The notes under the pieces were generated by a model. The model was not told the origin of the DNA and ran no database searches. It saw only the letters and a program-made list of their open reading frames with translations. From Fimbriimonadaceae bacterium (GTDB lineage: Bacteria > Armatimonadota > Fimbriimonadia > Fimbriimonadales > Fimbriimonadaceae): a DNA stretch of 34,598 nt. Location of the stretch: contig JADLGZ010000010.1 in the NCBI GenBank assembly GCA_020849075.1, forward strand, positions 1-34,598, read 5' to 3'. Both the position numbers and the translations under genes were made by a program. Shown here in pieces: positions 30,569-34,598 of the stretch; position 1 is the first letter of the stretch, and each line of letters starts with the position of its first letter.

Positions 30569-33550
30569 GATGACAACACGTACTTGAGGGCGTCGTTGGG
30601 CTCAGTCGAAGCTGTCGCTCGATTTGTGTTCATAAGTAAAGTTGATTGGACTGGTAAGGAAGGCGACTGGAAGAAGACCATTCAGATCGCTGAGGAAGCT
30701 GGAGCAGAAGTAGTCATTGGCGAATGGGACGACGAGACATCCCACCGGAGAGCAGCCCTTCAACACCTTCGGGACCTCAGTCATAGTCATGCGATCACAA
30801 TCGATTCAGACGAAGTGATCGAGCCTTTGCTACTGGATCACCTGATCAGAATTGCCGAAAGCGACCTGGCTGACCGAGTTCACATTAGATGGGACACATA
30901 CTGGAAAGACGCTGAGCATGTCGTCCGTCCGCGGGAGCCCTTCTCTCCCTGCATCATGATTGCCCTCAACAAAGTTGATCACCAGTTCATCCGTGAGTAC
31001 ACAGGCGGCAGGCAACTCTTCCTGAACGAAAGCTTCGGTATCGTTCACCATCTTAGCTATGCCGGTGGAGACGAGCGTATTTGGAAGAAGATTAACACTT
31101 GGAGCCACAGGGATGAGATAACTCCCAATTGGTGGCAACGAGTTTGGAAGGCATGGGACCAAAATCCGCTCCTTCAGAACTTACACCCTACTCATCCCGA
31201 GAACTACAGGTTTGTCGAGCACATACACTTGCCAGAAATCCTGAAAACGCATGGGCTAGCGTCGGTAGCCAAATCAGAGAACATCCCTAATGCCAGCAAG
31301 TGCGACATCGTCATTCCAACTTTTGGTCAGCAAGAACTCTTGGACGACTGTCTTGCCAGCCTGCGTGACTGTGACAATAACATCTCCGATATTATCGTCG
31401 TAGACGACGGCTCGCCAGAGCCCATCACCGTGCCGGATGGCGTCATCCTCATTCGACTGGAGGAGAACCAGGGGTTTGCTGCAGCTTGCAACGCAGGCTT
31501 CGAACGAAGCAACGCTGAGCTGATAGTTTTTCTCAACAGTGACACGGTCGTGTCTCCCATAGCCCTGGCGCACTTGCTTGCATCGCTGGAGGCATCAGGA
31601 TCGATCGGTGCGGCCGGACCCTTCACTAACTATTCAAGCCACTTCCAGCAAGTGCCTCCAACCTACACTTCTATGGAGACACTGGGATTATTCGCCCAAG
31701 ACTTCGCTCGCCATGGGCGAGAAGACATCGAGGTCGATATGCTGGTCGGGTTCTGCTTTGCAGCAAAGCGAAGTGTTCTGAATGAGGTCGGCACCTTTGA
31801 TACTGGCTTTGGCATCGGGACTTTCGAAGACAACGACCTAAGCTACCGCATTCTCAGAGCCGGCTACCGCCTCGTGCTGAGTGCCAAGTCTTTCATTCAC
31901 CACGTTGGATCGAAATCCCTGCGGTCCACGAACCATAACCTTAACCAGCTTCTCAGTAGGAATGAGCAGTACTACCGGACCAAGTGGCAGAGCGATATTG
32001 AATCTGGCTTTGCCACGCACCTAAGTGGGATTTCGACTGAACGTATCCGCTTTAACCAAGAGCGAAAACCCGAGAAACGAATAGCGAACGCCCAGAGCCT
32101 TGCTGAGGCCGCAGACATCTCACTTTGCATGATTGTTCGCGACGAAGAGCAGAACATCAGAGCTTGCCTTGAAAGCGTGAAGCCGTTTGTTCGGGAAATG
32201 CTCGTGCTGGATACTGGTTCGAAGGACACGACCCCTGAAATTGCTGAGCAATGCGGCGCTATCGTCAGATCAATCGACTGGCCCGATAGCTTTGCTAAAG
32301 CAAGAACTGAGTCCATGAGAGATGCGAAGGGCAAATGGATTCTATGGGTCGATGCGGACGACACGATGCCCTTAACATCTGGGGAAACCATCATGAATGC
32401 TGTCCTCTCAGCACCAGAAGAAGTAATGGGCTTTATCGTCAAAGTCCGCTTTTTGGAGTCACAAGGATCTGCAACCGAAGTAGACCACGTCAAGGTCTTT
32501 CGCAATTATCCTGACCTCGAATGGGAAGGTTACATCCACGAGCAAATCATTGCATCCCTTCGGGCAGCAAACCCGAAGGGAATCTTGGCGTGGACTAGCA
32601 CCCACGTGCTTCATTCCGGCTATGACAATTCAGATGAGGGTCAAGAAAAGAAGAGGCGGCGTGACAAACATCTGTTAAGGTTGGACCTCAAGGAACGGCC
32701 CCGTCATCCATTTGCCCTATTCAATCTTGGGATGACGGCTCACTATCTGAGGCGCCATAGGGTCGCTTGCGGTTGGTTCAGGCGATGCACCGGTGTCAGC
32801 GGCGATTCAGAATCACACCTTAGAAAGGCCTATGCTTTGTGGGTTGGCTCGCTGAAGGAGTTGGGCAAAGTAGATGCTGCAGCCAAACTTTGCGATGAAG
32901 CCCTGCGTCGCATACCGAACGACCCAGAGCTTTTGTTCCTGCTGGGTCAGCTAATGGCCACCAAGGGTGATCATCAGTCAGCCATCCAGTACTACCAGGC
33001 CTCACTGAAGGGCAATACTAATGGTGTCTTCACGAGCGTTGATCCTGGCATCAGGGGATGGAAGGCACTCCACAACGTCGCCCTTTCTCATATCGCACTC
33101 GGAGATTGGCCCTCGGCAAAATCAGCCTGGCTTGCAGCACTTAATGGCGAGGGCCGCCTTGAGGCCGCCGCGCCTCTTTTTAAGTTTGCGATCGACTTCG
33201 GAGACCTACAGATTGTTCGCACCGTGATGGATTGGGTTAGGAAGCATCAGGGCGAGGCGGGCCTGCTGCCGGGCATGCTCGGGGAGTTATCGCAAGCAGT
33301 TGGTATTGAGCCAACTCAGCTTTGGCAAGGGTTGGTACATGAAAATCCTCACAACGATGAAGCCCGTCGCCTTCTAGCTTTGTCCCTCCTAAACTCGAGC
33401 CGAGAACAAGAGGCCGTTCCTCATCTCGATCTCTTACAACGGCGAGGTCATCGACAAGGAGCAGATTTGCTATCCGCTCTTGCAAGAAATCAAGGTGACA
33501 TTGAACTCGCGGAGCGATGGCAACTCAGAGCGCGCGAGCTGCAATCGTAG
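30542..33550 (+). CDS. Large multi-domain glycosyltransferase with TPR tail
   Basis: The 1002-aa protein has four parts. Residues 1-230 match the separate protein at 12186 (HDDNTYL, TIDSDE, VHHLSYAG, NTWSHRDE). About 253-500 is a GT2 domain (CDIVIPTFGQQELLDDCLAS, VVDDGSPEP, FLNSDTVV, GFCFAAKRSVL, FEDNDLSYRI). About 523-715 is a second GT2 of the CMIVRDEE type (LDTGSKDTT, WVDADDTM, FRNYPDLEWEGYIHEQI). From about 720 to the end are TPR-like helices (FALFNLGMTAHYLR, PELLFLLGQLMATKGDHQSA). GTG is the start. It probably builds a repeated or branched glycan. Protein O-glycosylation is possible given the TPR tail. Confidence 0.9.
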   Translation: MICAAYCVHDDNTYLRASLGSVEAVARFVFISKVDWTGKEGDWKKTIQIAEEAGAEVVIGEWDDETSHRRAALQHLRDLSHSHAITIDSDEVIEPLLLDHLIRIAESDLADRVHIRWDTYWKDAEHVVRPREPFSPCIMIALNKVDHQFIREYTGGRQLFLNESFGIVHHLSYAGGDERIWKKINTWSHRDEITPNWWQRVWKAWDQNPLLQNLHPTHPENYRFVEHIHLPEILKTHGLASVAKSENIPNASKCDIVIPTFGQQELLDDCLASLRDCDNNISDIIVVDDGSPEPITVPDGVILIRLEENQGFAAACNAGFERSNAELIVFLNSDTVVSPIALAHLLASLEASGSIGAAGPFTNYSSHFQQVPPTYTSMETLGLFAQDFARHGREDIEVDMLVGFCFAAKRSVLNEVGTFDTGFGIGTFEDNDLSYRILRAGYRLVLSAKSFIHHVGSKSLRSTNHNLNQLLSRNEQYYRTKWQSDIESGFATHLSGISTERIRFNQERKPEKRIANAQSLAEAADISLCMIVRDEEQNIRACLESVKPFVREMLVLDTGSKDTTPEIAEQCGAIVRSIDWPDSFAKARTESMRDAKGKWILWVDADDTMPLTSGETIMNAVLSAPEEVMGFIVKVRFLESQGSATEVDHVKVFRNYPDLEWEGYIHEQIIASLRAANPKGILAWTSTHVLHSGYDNSDEGQEKKRRRDKHLLRLDLKERPRHPFALFNLGMTAHYLRRHRVACGWFRRCTGVSGDSESHLRKAYALWVGSLKELGKVDAAAKLCDEALRRIPNDPELLFLLGQLMATKGDHQSAIQYYQASLKGNTNGVFTSVDPGIRGWKALHNVALSHIALGDWPSAKSAWLAALNGEGRLEAAAPLFKFAIDFGDLQIVRTVMDWVRKHQGEAGLLPGMLGELSQAVGIEPTQLWQGLVHENPHNDEARRLLALSLLNSSREQEAVPHLDLLQRRGHRQGADLLSALARNQGDIELAERWQLRARELQS

Positions 33551-33583
33551 TTGCTATTACACAGCGTGCAAACTTCTGCGCAA

Positions 33584-33934
33584 CTACTTCACTCGCCTAT
33601 ACCTAATGTTTAGGTGTAACTCCCCCTCAGTTGCAACAACCGAGGCCGAGTCATCGCTGGCCCACGGGTATAGCTCATACTCTCTTGTTCTTCCTTGGCT
33701 TGTCACGCTCAGGCGGTAAACCGGCTTTGTTGGATATAGCCTTTCACTTCTCAATATCTCGCGCCCATCAAGTCTTAGGACCTGGGAAGTGTCGCTTCTC
33801 GCAATCAACACCGGATTTCCGACAAAGAAGAACCCATACACGACCAAAATCAAAATCGCGAGGCCCAAGAATATGAAAACGAATTTTCCGCGTGAATTCA
33901 CAGCAGGTACCCCTGATTCCACAGTGCCCCGCAT
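33584..33934 (-). CDS. Putative membrane-anchored immunity protein for the element 3 Rhs toxin
   Basis: The 116-aa product starts at an ATG within the Rhs 3' end (37-bp overlap). One strong membrane segment, about residues 18-38 (FVFIFLGLAILILVVYGFFF), is followed by a soluble domain of beta character that I do not recognise. A TTG at 33946 would add four residues. Gene order, overlap and topology match the other three toxin/immunity pairs here. Confidence 0.65.
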   Translation of the reverse strand: MRGTVESGVPAVNSRGKFVFIFLGLAILILVVYGFFFVGNPVLIARSDTSQVLRLDGREILRSERLYPTKPVYRLSVTSQGRTREYELYPWASDDSASVVATEGELHLNIRYRRVK

Positions 33935-34598
33935 GTTCTGTGGCAATCGACTCTTGGAACTTGTGATCCAGCCCAGAATCCATATCCATTGTTTGTAAGG
34001 TCCTTAGTGGAGTCCTTCAGGCCTTCGACGCTACGCCATGACTGAGGCTCATGTAGGTAAACAAGGCGAGCACACTTTGGCCCGCACCTATGTACAGCTA
34101 GGCAGCTTCCAACGCAATGTCTCATCGCGTTGTTAAAGCCCTGCGAGCCGTTATATGCTTCTCCTACCGAGTCGTAAAGTTTGTTCAAGCAGGATATGCA
34201 GTTACATAGCCAGTCCGTAACATTATCCTTCGTCGTCCAAATTGGCGTAAAGTCAGGGGTCCATGAAGGGTCAATGGTTTGTCTGCCGGTTGGATCGACA
34301 AACAATGTTGGCTCGTTTTCAACATAACAAAAGGCCATCTCTCGTGGCCAAAGAGGATCAACAGTCATCCAGCGAGAGAGATTAGTTCGGTAGTAGCGAG
34401 CTCGCACATAAAGCCGGGAAGCAAGGTCGGCATAGTAGCCCAGTGTGCCAACAAAGCCCCAAGGACTTGGATTCGATCCAGACGAAGTTCTTACTTCTCC
34501 AAACGGCCAAAACTCAGTCGAAGATGTCAGTGTCCCCGCGGAGTTTCTCGTCTGCACAACGCTTCCTAAGGGATCAGAAACATACCGAGTGATCACCG
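33898..34598 (-). CDS. Rhs toxin, C-terminal part only (5' end outside window)
   Basis: The frame runs off the right edge of the window, so only about 232 C-terminal residues are visible. They show the end of the Rhs core (YVSDPLGSVVQT, ARYYRTNLSRWMTVDPLWPR) and the hinge VDPTGR. A tip of about 130 residues with 9 cysteines follows. The tip pattern FNNAMRHCVGSC, then a spaced HE (VYLHEPQSW), then D...DLTNNGYGF recalls the DUF6973-type domain seen at the ends of other polymorphic toxins (RH, HE, then D and NN). The activity of that family is not known to me. Confidence 0.88.
   Translation of the reverse strand, partial: VITRYVSDPLGSVVQTRNSAGTLTSSTEFWPFGEVRTSSGSNPSPWGFVGTLGYYADLASRLYVRARYYRTNLSRWMTVDPLWPREMAFCYVENEPTLFVDPTGRQTIDPSWTPDFTPIWTTKDNVTDWLCNCISCLNKLYDSVGEAYNGSQGFNNAMRHCVGSCLAVHRCGPKCARLVYLHEPQSWRSVEGLKDSTKDLTNNGYGFWAGSQVPRVDCHRTCGALWNQGYLL

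Larger units (their letters stand above)
25335..34598 (+). mobile_element. Integrative element 3, right end outside window
   Basis: It starts at the third att core with the same arm sites, xis and int. Its cargo is a two-gene HD-domain unit, a methyltransferase-GT2 fusion, a large glycosyltransferase and the end of a minus-strand Rhs toxin locus. No fourth 45-bp repeat occurs before the window ends, so its right end, or its status as the last member of the array, cannot be seen. Confidence 0.8.

Noticed and set aside
2684-34598. Idea that the elements are prophages or ICEs
   Set aside because: No capsid, tail, terminase, relaxase or type IV secretion genes can be seen in elements 1 or 2; element 3 is incomplete.

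Overview
The window is about 34.6 kb of bacterial DNA of mid GC. It begins in a housekeeping gene (atpD) and a secreted dockerin-type gene, reaches a complete tRNA-Val(GAC), and from the anticodon loop of that tRNA onward is accessory DNA. The lipoprotein signal, membrane-anchored immunity proteins and long YD-repeat proteins fit a diderm bacterium. The dockerin-type secreted protein and the style of the Rhs repeats remind me of Armatimonadota (Fimbriimonadia) or Planctomycetota, but this placement is low confidence.

Layout. (1) 1-2728: chromosome: atpD (5' end outside the window), a strong terminator, a secreted dockerin-type protein, tRNA-Val. (2) 2684-14159, element 1: xis, int, a NifU-like gene, a 76-aa Cys-rich gene, a 1557-aa Rhs toxin, a membrane immunity protein, a methyltransferase and glycosyltransferase group, and a truncated STAND-like gene. 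(3) 14115-25379, element 2: xis, int, an orphan single-YD peptide, a zincin/Rhs-hinge toxin with lipoprotein immunity on the minus strand, then the same NifU-like / Cys-rich / Rhs / immunity operon and a DUF6527-like gene. (4) 25335 to the window end, element 3 (incomplete): xis, int, a 97-aa protein with an HD-domain dNTPase-like protein, a methyltransferase-GT2 fusion, a 1002-aa multi-domain glycosyltransferase, and a minus-strand Rhs toxin tip with its immunity gene running off the end. The element boundaries are 45-bp perfect direct copies of the 3' part of the tRNA, and each attachment core is flanked by phased GTCTCTC heptamers that look like integrase arm sites.

How the genes work together. 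Each Xis/Int pair would move its own element in and out of the tRNA 3' end, so the array looks built by successive integration of related but diverged elements (Int2 and Int3 are closest). The cargo is dominated by polymorphic toxins. All four toxin tips are unusually cysteine-rich, and every putative immunity gene overlaps its toxin gene and carries a membrane segment or lipobox, which suggests that the toxins act outside the cytoplasm. The most novel feature is the repeated three-gene operon in which a NifU/IscU-like scaffold lacking one cluster-ligand cysteine is translationally chained to a five-cysteine small protein and an Rhs protein. Glycosyltransferase/methyltransferase modules and defence-like genes (STAND-like, DUF6527-like, HD dNTPase-like) fill the remaining cargo space.
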